DNA of 53,170 nt. It comes from Clostridia bacterium. GTDB lineage: Bacteria; Bacillota; Clostridia; Oscillospirales; CAG-272. Under the pieces are notes generated by a model. The model did no database searches. It worked only from the letters and a program-made list of their open reading frames with translations, and had not been told where the DNA came from. Every line of letters starts with the position of its first letter. The first letter of the stretch is position 1. The position numbers were made by a program, and so were the translations under genes. The stretch spans positions 1 through 53,170 of the forward strand of contig JAGDBK010000039.1 of NCBI GenBank assembly GCA_017959065.1, written 5' to 3'. Positions 1 through 8,141 of the stretch are shown here, in pieces.

Positions 1-40
1 AATTATAATTATCAAAAAAATACCGGTCATCGGAGGACAG

Positions 41-79
41 TACGCCGTAGCGTAGGGGATCGTAAAGCGAAAGCTTTGC
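41..79 (+). promoter_or_regulatory. Unclassified structured 5' leader (two hairpins)
   Basis: Two compact hairpins stand side by side before the acetyltransferase gene. The first pairs TACGC (41-45) with GCGTA (50-54) over a CGTA loop. The second pairs GTAAAGC (62-68) with GCTTTGC (73-79) over a GAAA tetraloop of the GNRA class. A terminator-like hairpin follows at 108-151. Aptamer-like domain, then terminator, then ribosome binding site is the layout of a riboswitch or attenuator. I could not match it to TPP, T-box, c-di-GMP, manganese, fluoride or guanidine consensus features. It could also be the 3' end of a transcript entering from outside the window. Confidence 0.4.
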
Positions 80-107
80 AGGCCGCCTGTTGGATAAGAT
101 GTCGAGT

Positions 108-151
108 GAGCTCGGAACAAAGGCTTATGCTTTTTGTTGCCGGGCTCTTTT
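108..151 (+). terminator. Terminator/attenuator hairpin before the GNAT gene
   Basis: GAGCTCGG (108-115) pairs with CCGGGCTC (140-147). The stem continues inward through ACAAA/TTTGT and closes on a TTAT loop (125-128). TTTT follows at 148-151. The next base begins the AGGAGGT ribosome binding site (152-158) of the acetyltransferase. A terminator directly abutting a ribosome binding site suggests conditional readthrough; alternatively it simply ends an upstream transcript. Confidence 0.6.
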
Positions 152-162
152 AGGAGGTATTT

Positions 163-729
163 ATGGCAGAATCAAAGATCACCCTTACGCCCCTGACAGA
201 AGACGACCGCGAGCAGTTCATACTCGACAATCAGTTTGCCTTCAAATTCGGCGCCGTCGAGGAGTTCGGCCTGAGAGACGATCATCTCGATGACAACGGC
301 GAGATCATCTCCCGTAAAACCATTGAGCACTGCATCGACAGCGGCGTTGCTTACCGTATCCGTGAAGACGGAAAACCCGTCGGCGGACTTGTCCTTCAGA
401 TCGATGAAAAAACGCACCGTAACGAGTTGGATCTTCTGTTCGTTTTCCCGGAAGTTCACGGCCGGGGCATCGGCACGGCAGCATGGCAGGAAGTTGAGCG
501 CCTTTATCCGGAAACTGTCGTGTGGGAGACATGCACACCGTATTTTGAGAAGCGGAATATCCATTTTTACATCAACAAATGCGGTTTTCACGCCATCGAA
601 TTCTTCTGCGAAGCTCACCCTGAGCAGCCTGAAGACGAACGGTACGAACCATATGACGGCGATCTGCCTGACGATGAAGGTCCTGACGAGATGTTCCGAT
701 TCGAAAAATATATGGACAAGGAACAATGA
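163..729 (+). CDS. GNAT-family N-acetyltransferase
   Basis: A 188-residue cytoplasmic protein of the GCN5-related N-acetyltransferase fold, expected to move an acetyl group from acetyl-CoA to an unknown amine. The acetyl-CoA-binding motif A is clear (VHGRGIGTAA, about residues 98-107), preceded by the usual hydrophobic strand (DLLFVF) and followed by a late CGFHAIEFF strand. The C-terminal 30 residues are acidic and look like a tail beyond the fold. The start is supported by AGGAGGT four bases upstream. The gene is monocistronic: a leader and terminator hairpin lie before it and a shared terminator after it. The substrate cannot be read from the sequence. Confidence 0.85.
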   Translation: MAESKITLTPLTEDDREQFILDNQFAFKFGAVEEFGLRDDHLDDNGEIISRKTIEHCIDSGVAYRIREDGKPVGGLVLQIDEKTHRNELDLLFVFPEVHGRGIGTAAWQEVERLYPETVVWETCTPYFEKRNIHFYINKCGFHAIEFFCEAHPEQPEDERYEPYDGDLPDDEGPDEMFRFEKYMDKEQ

Positions 730-860
730 CCTTATATAATAAGGAACAGTGGTAGTTATGCTCATTTTTCTTCGAAAGTTTTAAATCGGCCATCCGCCGC
801 CGCGACTGCCGGCCATATCTGACCGAAAACTGCCGGGATGTTTCAAAGCTGAGCAAAAAC

Positions 861-900
861 AAACCCCTGAAAACAAAAACTGTTTTCAGGGGTTTTACTG
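861..900. terminator. Bidirectional intrinsic terminator
   Basis: A perfect 14-bp stem (861-874 with 882-895) over a 7-base loop, with A- and T-rich flanks on both sides. It lies between the plus-strand acetyltransferase gene and the 3' end of the minus-strand glycosyltransferase operon and can stop transcription from both. Confidence 0.8.
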
Positions 901-925
901 TGAATAAATCAAAAACGGAAGCCGG

Positions 926-1912
926 TCAGCGTAAAACGGAAAAGAGAAGCGAGATCAGCCAGTACCAGCGCGCTTCAAGCAGATCGAACACGACCCTTTT
1001 CGCTGCGGGAAGCTCCTTCCGGTATTTAATCTTTTTGTACTCGGGGAACCTGTTCTCCGTATACTGTCTGAATTCAGATAAAAGCCCGCTTTTTCGGTCA
1101 GCCCTTAATACTCTTACGGACGCCGCTATAAAAACATGGTCTATGCAAAGGCGGCAGATCCATTCCCGGAATTCATCGAACCTGCCGGTTTCCTCGATCC
1201 AGCCGATGATATCTTCAAAGGCGTCGATTATTTCACGGTTCCGTCCGACATTGGATGAATGCATGATGGAATCATCCCGCTGAAAATAATTATATAAGCA
1301 GTCATCTATTGTCTTGATCGAGTCAGCGAGAGTAAAAAGCTTTACCGAAGTTCTGATATCTTCGTACCAGACTTTTTGCGGGAAAGAAATCCCGTTATCC
1401 GTGAAAAGCGATTTTTTCCACAGTCTTCCGCACGCGTTCGGAAGAGACCGCATATATTCCGGGTGGTCTGAAACGGAAAACGGATCATCCTGACAGTATG
1501 CGTTCGACTTAACCGCGGCGGTTTTGCCGTCCGCGCCGACTGAATTAAGATTGAAAGACACTATTTCAGGTGAAACTGTCTCTTTATCCAAAATATCGGC
1601 CAGCCGGCTGATCGCGCCGGGCACAAGAGTGTCATCGCTGTCAAGGAAAAGAAGATAGTCGCCTGAAGATTCCTCGATACCTCTGTTCCGCGCCCCTCCG
1701 AGTCCCCGGTTCTCCTGATGGATCGCTTTGCAGATACCGCTGTATTCAGCGCACAGACTGTCGCATATCTCTCCGCTTTCGGAGTCGGTGGATCCATCGT
1801 CGACCAGTATTATCTCCAGATCTTTGACGTCCTCGTTTCCGATGATGACCGAAGAAACGCAGTCATTCAGATACTTTCCCGTGTTGTAGACCGGAATCAC
1901 GACGCTTATCAT
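926..1912 (-). CDS. Family 2 glycosyltransferase
   Basis: A 328-residue GT-A fold glycosyltransferase that should transfer an activated sugar to a growing surface glycan at the inner membrane face. It opens with the typical family 2 strand (SVVIPVYN), has the nucleotide-binding ILVDDGSTD and the metal-binding DxD-type motif LDSDD at about residues 91-95. A hydrophobic C-terminus (YWLISLLFSVL) suggests membrane association. Its ATG overlaps the stop of the ligase-like gene upstream by four bases, implying translational coupling. It is the last gene of a three-gene glycan operon and ends before a shared terminator. Donor and acceptor are unknown. Confidence 0.88.
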   Translation of the reverse strand: MISVVIPVYNTGKYLNDCVSSVIIGNEDVKDLEIILVDDGSTDSESGEICDSLCAEYSGICKAIHQENRGLGGARNRGIEESSGDYLLFLDSDDTLVPGAISRLADILDKETVSPEIVSFNLNSVGADGKTAAVKSNAYCQDDPFSVSDHPEYMRSLPNACGRLWKKSLFTDNGISFPQKVWYEDIRTSVKLFTLADSIKTIDDCLYNYFQRDDSIMHSSNVGRNREIIDAFEDIIGWIEETGRFDEFREWICRLCIDHVFIAASVRVLRADRKSGLLSEFRQYTENRFPEYKKIKYRKELPAAKRVVFDLLEARWYWLISLLFSVLR

Positions 1913-3420
1913 GATTCGGATCCCTTCCGGTCTTCTTCCTTCTTTTTCCGGATGAAGACGAGATAATATAGTCCGGCAAGAATAAACGAGAGGTAAACCG
2001 AAGCGTTAGGCCTGCGGAGAACGCCCGCGGTAAAGTATGCGTGGACAAGCCCCATTACCAAGGCAATACCGAACGATACAGCCTCTATCGTAAAAAATCC
2101 CCTGAAGTCCTTCACGAGCGCATATACGATAAACACCGCAAACGAGACAAAAAACAGAATGATGACCGCAAGTCCGGTTATGCCGTACAGATAATATACG
2201 CCGTGGAAATCATTCTCTACATCATAGATCGTCCCTTCAAATGTAAACCGGGACAGTTCTATTCCGAACCATCTTGCGCTTGACGGTGAATCATCCATAA
2301 GCATCTCGGCGAACATCAACTTTTTCGCGCGAACAGATGCAAACTTCCTGACGTCAAGCGTATAGTTGAACATTTCCATCGTCTTTTCCGCGCCGAACCG
2401 CTTGACGAAATCCCCGACATGTCTTTCGTAGATCGGGGTGAGCTGTTCGACCACGAGTTTGCTCTCGTCGTCTGAGATCACCGGATTCTCTTCGGCGCCG
2501 TCTCCGTCTTCGTCTGTTATTTCCTGAAGTTTTTCTATAATTATGTCAAGCTCTTCCCTGTTGTTCTGGAGCTCTTCGTTAATAATGTTCTGCCGGTCGG
2601 TCTGTATCGTGTCGTTCAGCCCGAGATTCTTCGCCGCAGGCGAGACCGGCCACAGAAAGGCAAATAAAACCGCCAGTCCCAGAAGGACCGCTCCGTATTT
2701 CCAGTCTCTGCGGTTGAGCAGTATTATCATCAGCCCCATTCCCACAGAAAGAGCGAATACCCCCATATAAGCGAGACGTGTGCCGAACAGAAACATTGAA
2801 AGGCAGCAGACCGCCGAAGAAACAGCAAAAGGAATGAATCTTCTCTCTTTCGACCTGTACTGCCAGAGGACGACTATGGGAGAAAGCATGCAAAGGATAG
2901 CGCTTTGGGAATTCGTGTTGTTGAACCAGCCTATCAGTCCTATTCCGCTGGAGTATGTGTGCGGATCGGTCCCGGTAAGCGTGCTGACAGCCTCTACTGC
3001 GATTATGATGCAGAAAGCGACAACTGCTCCGCCTGTGAGCCACCTGAAAGTCCTGCTGTTGCTGTTCATGAAAGAGATCATCGCGATGGTGAGAAAAGGC
3101 AGCTGGATCACTCTTACGTAATTTGTAAGGTCACCTACGGGATCGGAAAAGGAACCCGTCTGAAGGCAGGCGAAAACATGACCCAGATAAAGAAGAAGAG
3201 CTACGGAAACAGCCGAATAATAAATCACTTTTCTGTTCGAGACCGAAAACGCCGTTACGAGAGCAAATGCGAACACGAGCATTCTGATCAGAAGAGTGAC
3301 GGTGTTTGAAACACCCGCAAAAGTGAGCCAGTATGACGCGACGTCCATGACAGGCTGTATTATAATAAGCACGGCGGCAATAACATGTGAATATCGCGCC
3401 GCTGTTTCTTTCACCCTCAT
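1909..3420 (-). CDS. O-antigen ligase/polymerase-like polytopic membrane protein
   Basis: About 503 residues with roughly ten to twelve membrane helices, one long hydrophilic loop (about residues 255-385, predicted outside the cell) and a basic C-terminus. This is the architecture of the Wzy/WaaL O-antigen polymerase/ligase superfamily, which joins or polymerises lipid-linked glycans outside the membrane. I place the start at the ATG at 3420 because AAGGAAGG lies 10 bases upstream. A GTG at 3483 would add 21 polar residues but has no such site. It sits between two glycosyltransferase genes in one operon, consistent with exopolysaccharide or teichoic-type glycan assembly. Family assignment rests on topology rather than catalytic residues. 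Confidence 0.7.
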   Translation of the reverse strand: MRVKETAARYSHVIAAVLIIIQPVMDVASYWLTFAGVSNTVTLLIRMLVFAFALVTAFSVSNRKVIYYSAVSVALLLYLGHVFACLQTGSFSDPVGDLTNYVRVIQLPFLTIAMISFMNSNSRTFRWLTGGAVVAFCIIIAVEAVSTLTGTDPHTYSSGIGLIGWFNNTNSQSAILCMLSPIVVLWQYRSKERRFIPFAVSSAVCCLSMFLFGTRLAYMGVFALSVGMGLMIILLNRRDWKYGAVLLGLAVLFAFLWPVSPAAKNLGLNDTIQTDRQNIINEELQNNREELDIIIEKLQEITDEDGDGAEENPVISDDESKLVVEQLTPIYERHVGDFVKRFGAEKTMEMFNYTLDVRKFASVRAKKLMFAEMLMDDSPSSARWFGIELSRFTFEGTIYDVENDFHGVYYLYGITGLAVIILFFVSFAVFIVYALVKDFRGFFTIEAVSFGIALVMGLVHAYFTAGVLRRPNASVYLSFILAGLYYLVFIRKKKEEDRKGSES

Positions 3421-3484
3421 TTTTTCTGTTTTCCTTCCTTTTCCCTTGCTGTTTATATCCTGCAGCCCGGATTTGGGACGCACA

Positions 3485-4609
3485 TTATCCGAAAAGTGCC
3501 ATCCACAATGGCATCACTGTTTCTTTGGAATATCGGGATGCGCTGTCCAGGGCATTTTCCCCCATCGACCTGAGCCTCTGACGGTCTTCAAGCAGGCTTA
3601 CGATCTCCGAAGCCAGCCTGTCGGTATCTCCGAACGGGACCAAAGCTCCGTTTTTGCCGTCGGAAATCATCGAACGTGGCCCGAACGGCACATCGAAAGC
3701 CACGACCGGGAGTCCGGATGAGAACGCTTCGATTATGACCATCGGGAAGCACTCCGCGAGCGAAGTCATGACCATGATATCGGAATCTCTCATCATCTTT
3801 TCCGCTTCTGGGCCGGAGACCATTCCCGTGATCCGGAACCTGTCCGAAATGCCGGAAGACAAAGCCATATCTTCCAGCTTTTTTCTCTCGGGTCCGTCGC
3901 CGACGATTGTCAGATCGGCGTCCGGGATCTTTTCCGCCGCTTTTGAAAAAGCTTCCACCAGCGCCCCGAGATTCTTCTCCGGATGAAGCCTTCCGACTGC
4001 GATAACATGTCTGCCGAGAAGTGCGGCGCCTTTCCGCGGCATGTCGGTAAAATTGGGTATCACCGATATCTCGGTCCTGCCGTTACTTCCGAGGCACGAC
4101 GAATAGAATTCCTTTGCCGCTTCCGTCATTACGACCAGCCGGTCTATTCCTCTCATAGCGTTTGACACGGATCTCGCATATTTCCCGGACATGCGGCACA
4201 CGTGTTCCTGAGTGATCCTGACGACGCCTTCCGGCGCATACCTTGAAAGGATTTCCGCGAACTCCAGCCGCGTCGAGAACAGACAGTCTGATGAGGTCTT
4301 CTTAACCTCGCGGATCATAAGCCGTTTTTTTCTGCGGAGTATGGAGACCGATCTGATGCCTTCCTTTATGGCAGAAAAGACCCTGAAAGACCTTACGCTG
4401 TCCAGGAAAGCCTCTCTGTTGGGTTTACCGTCTATAAGATACTTGACGGAAACATCCGGGGAAACCTCATAAGCCGGAGGGGCAAGCATGCTGTACGTTG
4501 AGATGATGCTGACGGAATAGCTTTTTGCAAGTTCGTTTGCCATTGAAACCGTCTGCCTCTCTATTCCGCCGTGCTGAAGATGCAGCACCAGTATAGTTAT
4601 ACTCTTCAT
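3485..4609 (-). CDS. Family 4-type (GT-B) glycosyltransferase
   Basis: A 374-residue retaining GT-B glycosyltransferase, probably adding a sugar from a nucleotide donor to a lipid-linked intermediate. The N-terminal domain begins with ITILVLHLQHGGIERQ, the usual glycine-containing acceptor loop. The C-terminal donor-binding domain starts at AVGRLHPEKN (about residue 206) and carries the E-x7-E element ECFPMVIIEAF at about 288-298. It is the first gene of the glycan operon, followed by the ligase-like and family 2 genes. A promoter-like TTGCCT (4668-4673) and TATAAT (4645-4650) with 17 bp between them lies just upstream on the same strand. Confidence 0.9.
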   Translation of the reverse strand: MKSITILVLHLQHGGIERQTVSMANELAKSYSVSIISTYSMLAPPAYEVSPDVSVKYLIDGKPNREAFLDSVRSFRVFSAIKEGIRSVSILRRKKRLMIREVKKTSSDCLFSTRLEFAEILSRYAPEGVVRITQEHVCRMSGKYARSVSNAMRGIDRLVVMTEAAKEFYSSCLGSNGRTEISVIPNFTDMPRKGAALLGRHVIAVGRLHPEKNLGALVEAFSKAAEKIPDADLTIVGDGPERKKLEDMALSSGISDRFRITGMVSGPEAEKMMRDSDIMVMTSLAECFPMVIIEAFSSGLPVVAFDVPFGPRSMISDGKNGALVPFGDTDRLASEIVSLLEDRQRLRSMGENALDSASRYSKETVMPLWMALFG

Positions 4610-4644
4610 ACCACCAAATCAATCTCCCGTTCAGCATCATGGAG

Positions 4645-4673
4645 ATTATATCACTGTTTTTAAAAATAGGCAA
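4645..4673 (-). promoter_or_regulatory. Promoter of the glycan operon
   Basis: On the minus strand, TTGCCT (4668-4673), a 17-bp spacer and a perfect TATAAT (4645-4650). The start codon of the GT4 gene lies about 35 bases downstream. Confidence 0.6.
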
Positions 4674-5053
4674 CTTCAACGTTCCCGGTGATGTAACGGC
4701 AACGGTGAGAAAGAGAGCGTGGCGGATACGTATTCGGGAACTGCAGATACGCTTGTACGCTGTCCGGGACGCACGGCAGGAAACATCCGGTGTTTTCTGT
4801 TATCGAAGGGATTGTTTGACATTTCTTCATTTTTTTGCAGAAAAAGTGATAAAATATACTCGTAATTTTCCGTGCAGCCCGCCGGAGTACGTATTATCGG
4901 GCCGGGATGCCTCTTTCCGTGCCGGTCGGTCTGCCGCGGATTTCATTTGTCCCGGCTTTTTCAGGACCCGCACGGGTCCGGTCTTCCTGCGCCGGAGTCT
5001 TATTGTTTTCCCTGTCCGGAAGCGCTATTTCAGAAAGGAGAATCTCGCAAGAG
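4674..5053. other. Intergenic region before the sugar ABC operon
   Basis: About 380 bases with no convincing gene. It holds a TTGACA at 4816-4821 and AT-rich TAAAAT (4850-4855) and TATACT (4855-4860) sequences. The 28-bp gap between TTGACA and TAAAAT is too long for a standard sigma-A promoter, so the promoter of the ABC operon is probably near here but not pinned down. An AAGGAG sequence at 5035-5040 lies 13 bases before an in-frame ATG at 5054. Confidence 0.4.
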
Positions 5054-5101
5054 ATGGCGGTCTTTCCCGCTGCTGCGTCAGTGCATCCGCCGCGTTTTTT
5101 G

Positions 5102-6202
5102 ATGAATATCGTTCTTAAAGATCTTACGAAAATATTTCCCAAATCCAGCCGGAATAAATCACCGGTAACGGCAGTCGACAACTTCAATATAGAGATCCCG
5201 GACGGCAAACTTGTGGGTCTTCTCGGACCGTCAGGATGCGGTAAAAGCACCGCTCTCAATCTCATAAGCGGACTCGAAAAACCGACTCACGGGCGGATCT
5301 TTTTCGGAGGAACCGATGTCACCGATCTTCCCCCGGAAAGACGCGGAGTAGGCATGGTCTTCCAGAACTATGCGCTGTATCCGCATCTTTCCGTGCTCCA
5401 GAACATACTTTTCCCCATGCAGAACTTAAAAGGGAAAGAACGTCCTTCAAAGGAAGAAATGATCGCACGCGCCGAAGAGGCGGCCCGTCTCGTACAGATA
5501 AGCGAGCTTATGGACCGGAGGCCCGGTGAGCTGTCCGGAGGACAGCAGCAGCGAGTTGCCATTGCAAGAGCGATAGTGAAAAAGCCGGGGGTCCTTCTGC
5601 TTGACGAACCTCTTTCGAACCTCGATGCAAGACTGAGGCTTCAGACAAGAGAAGAAATTCGGAGGATACAGAACGAAACCAAAATCACCACTGTGTTCGT
5701 CACACACGACCAGGAAGAGGCGATGAGCATTTCAGACCTGATAATCCTTATGGAAAGCGGTGTGCTGAACCAGGTCGGAAAACCTCAGGATGTATACGAC
5801 TATCCCGCCAACATGTTCGTGTCGAAGTTCCTCGGAACACCGCCGATAAACATTTTCAAAGGAACGGTCAAAGACGGAACGGTATACATAGGAGATGTTC
5901 CGGCAGCGCATACGGATTCCGGATTTGAGGGCGAGGCGGCAGTAGGTATTCGTCCGGAAGGGTTTATACCGGACAGGAACGGCATACTGAGCTGCGGACT
6001 CTCCCGGGTCGAGGTAATGGGAAGGGATACGAGCATAGTTTTCACTCATCCGCAGGCGGAAAGCGGTTCGGGAAGAGCGATAGTCAGTTCAGAAAGCCTG
6101 TCCGAAGTCTCCGGAACCACCGTCTGCTTCAGCCTGAAGTCCTCAAAGATCCATGTCTTTGATCCCGTGACCGGCGTCAAGATCGAGACCAGACCCGGCT
6201 GA
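5102..6202 (+). CDS. Sugar ABC importer ATPase (MsmK/MalK/UgpC-like)
   Basis: A 366-residue cytoplasmic ATPase powering CUT1-family carbohydrate import. Walker A is GPSGCGKST (42-50), then the Q-loop (FQNYALYPH), signature LSGGQQQRVA, Walker B LLLDEPLSNLD and H-loop VFVTHDQEEAM. A C-terminal MalK-type regulatory OB domain fills the last 120 residues. The start at 5102 fits the family N-terminus (MNIVLKDLTK) but lacks a ribosome binding site. An in-frame ATG at 5054 with AAGGAG 13 bases upstream would add 16 residues. It leads an operon with two permeases and a binding protein. Because the large importer at 24.4-36.9 kb has no ATPase, this MsmK-like protein could serve both. Confidence 0.9.
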   Translation: MNIVLKDLTKIFPKSSRNKSPVTAVDNFNIEIPDGKLVGLLGPSGCGKSTALNLISGLEKPTHGRIFFGGTDVTDLPPERRGVGMVFQNYALYPHLSVLQNILFPMQNLKGKERPSKEEMIARAEEAARLVQISELMDRRPGELSGGQQQRVAIARAIVKKPGVLLLDEPLSNLDARLRLQTREEIRRIQNETKITTVFVTHDQEEAMSISDLIILMESGVLNQVGKPQDVYDYPANMFVSKFLGTPPINIFKGTVKDGTVYIGDVPAAHTDSGFEGEAAVGIRPEGFIPDRNGILSCGLSRVEVMGRDTSIVFTHPQAESGSGRAIVSSESLSEVSGTTVCFSLKSSKIHVFDPVTGVKIETRPG

Positions 6203-6332
6203 CAGGAAATGTACGGATCATCCCGCAAGGACGATATCACTTCACCAGAAAGGAGAATTCCGCATCCGCTGACATCTTCGGCCGGCATCTTTACGCTATG
6301 CCGGGCAGCGGGGAAAGAAACGCGGTGATCAA

Positions 6333-7223
6333 ATGAAAAACAGCAATTTCAAGGCTTGGCTTTTCCTTCTTCCGGCCATCGCCTTTCTGGGCGTCTTTAT
6401 GCTGTATCCGCTGATCGACGTTCTCATATATTCATTTGAAGAAGGTTACAATTCCGCTTCCCAGTCATACTGGGGCATAGGATTCTACAATTATTCATAT
6501 GTCCTCAGAGATCCGTATTTCATCCAGGCGCTGAAAAACACGATAATACTGGTCATCATCACCGTGCCGCTCTCCACAGGGCTGGCTCTCCTAATATCGC
6601 TTGGCCTGAACTCGATAAAAGCTCTGAAGAATCTATTTCAGACAGTCTATTTTCTGCCTTATGTCACTAACACGATCGCCGTGGGTCTCGTATTCATGAT
6701 ACTGTTCAAGAAGACCGCGTACACCGACGGAATGATAAATCTTCTGATAAACTGGTTCGGCGGACAGTCGGTCGATTTTATCGAAGGACCGTACTGGGCG
6801 AAGATGATGGTCATGTGCATATACACGATCTGGATCGTCATGCCTTTCAAAGTGCTGATCCTTACAGGTTCCCTCGCCTCGGTCAACAAGAATTACTACA
6901 ACGCGGCAAAGATAGACGGAACGTCAAAATTCCGGACATTCACCCGGATCACGGTTCCGATGATCTCCCCCATGCTGTTCTACCTTATTATCACCGGTTT
7001 CATCGGAGCGTTCAAGGCATACAGCGACGAGGTCGCTCTTTTCGGGACGAACCTCAACGCCGCGGGGATGAACACCATCGTCGGATATATATACGACATG
7101 CTTTACGGAAACTCCGGCGGATATCCCTCCTATGCAGCGGCGGCCGCGCTGATCCTGTTTATCATCGTTCTCACCATCACGTCCATAAACCTTGCGATCA
7201 GCAAGAAAAACATCCATTATTAA
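6333..7223 (+). CDS. Sugar ABC transporter permease (MalF/UgpA type)
   Basis: A 296-residue integral membrane permease with six predicted helices, beginning with a short cytoplasmic N-terminus and LFLLPAIAFLGVFMLYPL. The EAA loop that docks to the ATPase is visible (AAKIDGTSKFRTF followed by ITVPMISP, about residues 190-215). This is the first of a permease pair in a complete importer operon: ATPase, two permeases, binding protein. It lies 130 bases after the ATPase gene and about 50 before the second permease. Substrate unknown; the family moves mono- and oligosaccharides or glycerol-3-phosphate-like compounds. Confidence 0.92.
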   Translation: MKNSNFKAWLFLLPAIAFLGVFMLYPLIDVLIYSFEEGYNSASQSYWGIGFYNYSYVLRDPYFIQALKNTIILVIITVPLSTGLALLISLGLNSIKALKNLFQTVYFLPYVTNTIAVGLVFMILFKKTAYTDGMINLLINWFGGQSVDFIEGPYWAKMMVMCIYTIWIVMPFKVLILTGSLASVNKNYYNAAKIDGTSKFRTFTRITVPMISPMLFYLIITGFIGAFKAYSDEVALFGTNLNAAGMNTIVGYIYDMLYGNSGGYPSYAAAAALILFIIVLTITSINLAISKKNIHY

Positions 7224-7274
7224 CCTATAAACGCAGGAGGTTTGAGACGGTTCTCTGCCGTCTGAAAAACACCC

Positions 7275-8141
7275 ATGTCAAATAAGGAAAGATTGAATGG
7301 AACCGGAAAAGCGGCGCGGTTCGCGGGAAAAGCGGCAACATATCTGCTGCTGTCGCTCTGGGGACTGTTCGTCCTGTTCCCGTTCTACTGGATGATTCTG
7401 ACATCCTTGAAATCCTACAGCGCGTACAACTCCGAATTCATACCGAAGTTTTTTACTGTAAATCCCACGCTAAACAATTATGCCGACGCGTTCACAACTG
7501 TCCCGCTCGGACGGTATTTTCTGAACACGATCCTTTTCACGGCCGTTACGACCGCCGCCATGCTCGTCGTCATCATCATGGCCGCTTTCGCGTTTTCCCG
7601 TCTGGAGTTTGCGGGAAAGAACATCGTGTTCGCAGTCTTCCTCTCGCTAATGATGATACCCAACGAACTTGTGATCATAACGAATTTCGTCACCATTACG
7701 AACCTCAACCTCAGAAACACGTTTCTCGGACTGATACTTCCGTCGGTCACATCTGTCTTTTATATCTATCTGTTAAAGGAGAACTTCGAGCAGATCCCGG
7801 AAGAACTCTACAAGGCGGCCAAAGTTGACGGCACATCAGACGTCAAATACCTTCTCCGGGTCATGATACCCATCTGCAGGCCTTCGATCATTACGATAAC
7901 GATCCTCAAGGTGATCGAATGCTGGAACTCATACGTCTGGCCAAGACTTATCACTGACGACGAGACATACTATCTGGTGTCAAACGGCATACAGGATATT
8001 AGGGAAAGCGGGTTCGGACGGGAAAACATACCCACGATGATGGCTGCTGTTGTCGCCGTATCCATACCTCTAATAATTATTTTCCTAGTGTTCAGGAAAA
8101 AGATCATGTCCGGAGTTCTGAGGGGAGGCCTGAAAGGATGA
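7275..8141 (+). CDS. Sugar ABC transporter permease (MalG/UgpE type)
   Basis: A 288-residue six-helix permease and partner of the preceding gene. It has the typical opening FVLFPFYWMILTSLK, the late EAA loop (KAAKVDGTSDVKYL then VMIPICRP) and a C-terminal cytoplasmic tail. The ATG at 7275 has only a poor ribosome binding site; an AGGAGG at 7235-7240 is about 35 bases away. Its stop overlaps the start of the binding-protein gene by four bases (ATGA), so translation of the two is coupled. Confidence 0.92.
   Translation: MSNKERLNGTGKAARFAGKAATYLLLSLWGLFVLFPFYWMILTSLKSYSAYNSEFIPKFFTVNPTLNNYADAFTTVPLGRYFLNTILFTAVTTAAMLVVIIMAAFAFSRLEFAGKNIVFAVFLSLMMIPNELVIITNFVTITNLNLRNTFLGLILPSVTSVFYIYLLKENFEQIPEELYKAAKVDGTSDVKYLLRVMIPICRPSIITITILKVIECWNSYVWPRLITDDETYYLVSNGIQDIRESGFGRENIPTMMAAVVAVSIPLIIIFLVFRKKIMSGVLRGGLKG

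Noticed and set aside
1..107. T-box leader before the GNAT gene
   Set aside because: No T-box bulge sequence or specifier loop is visible; a GNAT is also not a typical T-box target.
4816..4860. Consensus promoter TTGACA before the sugar ABC operon
   Set aside because: The distance from TTGACA to the AT-rich -10 candidates is 28 bases or more, too long for a normal sigma-A promoter.
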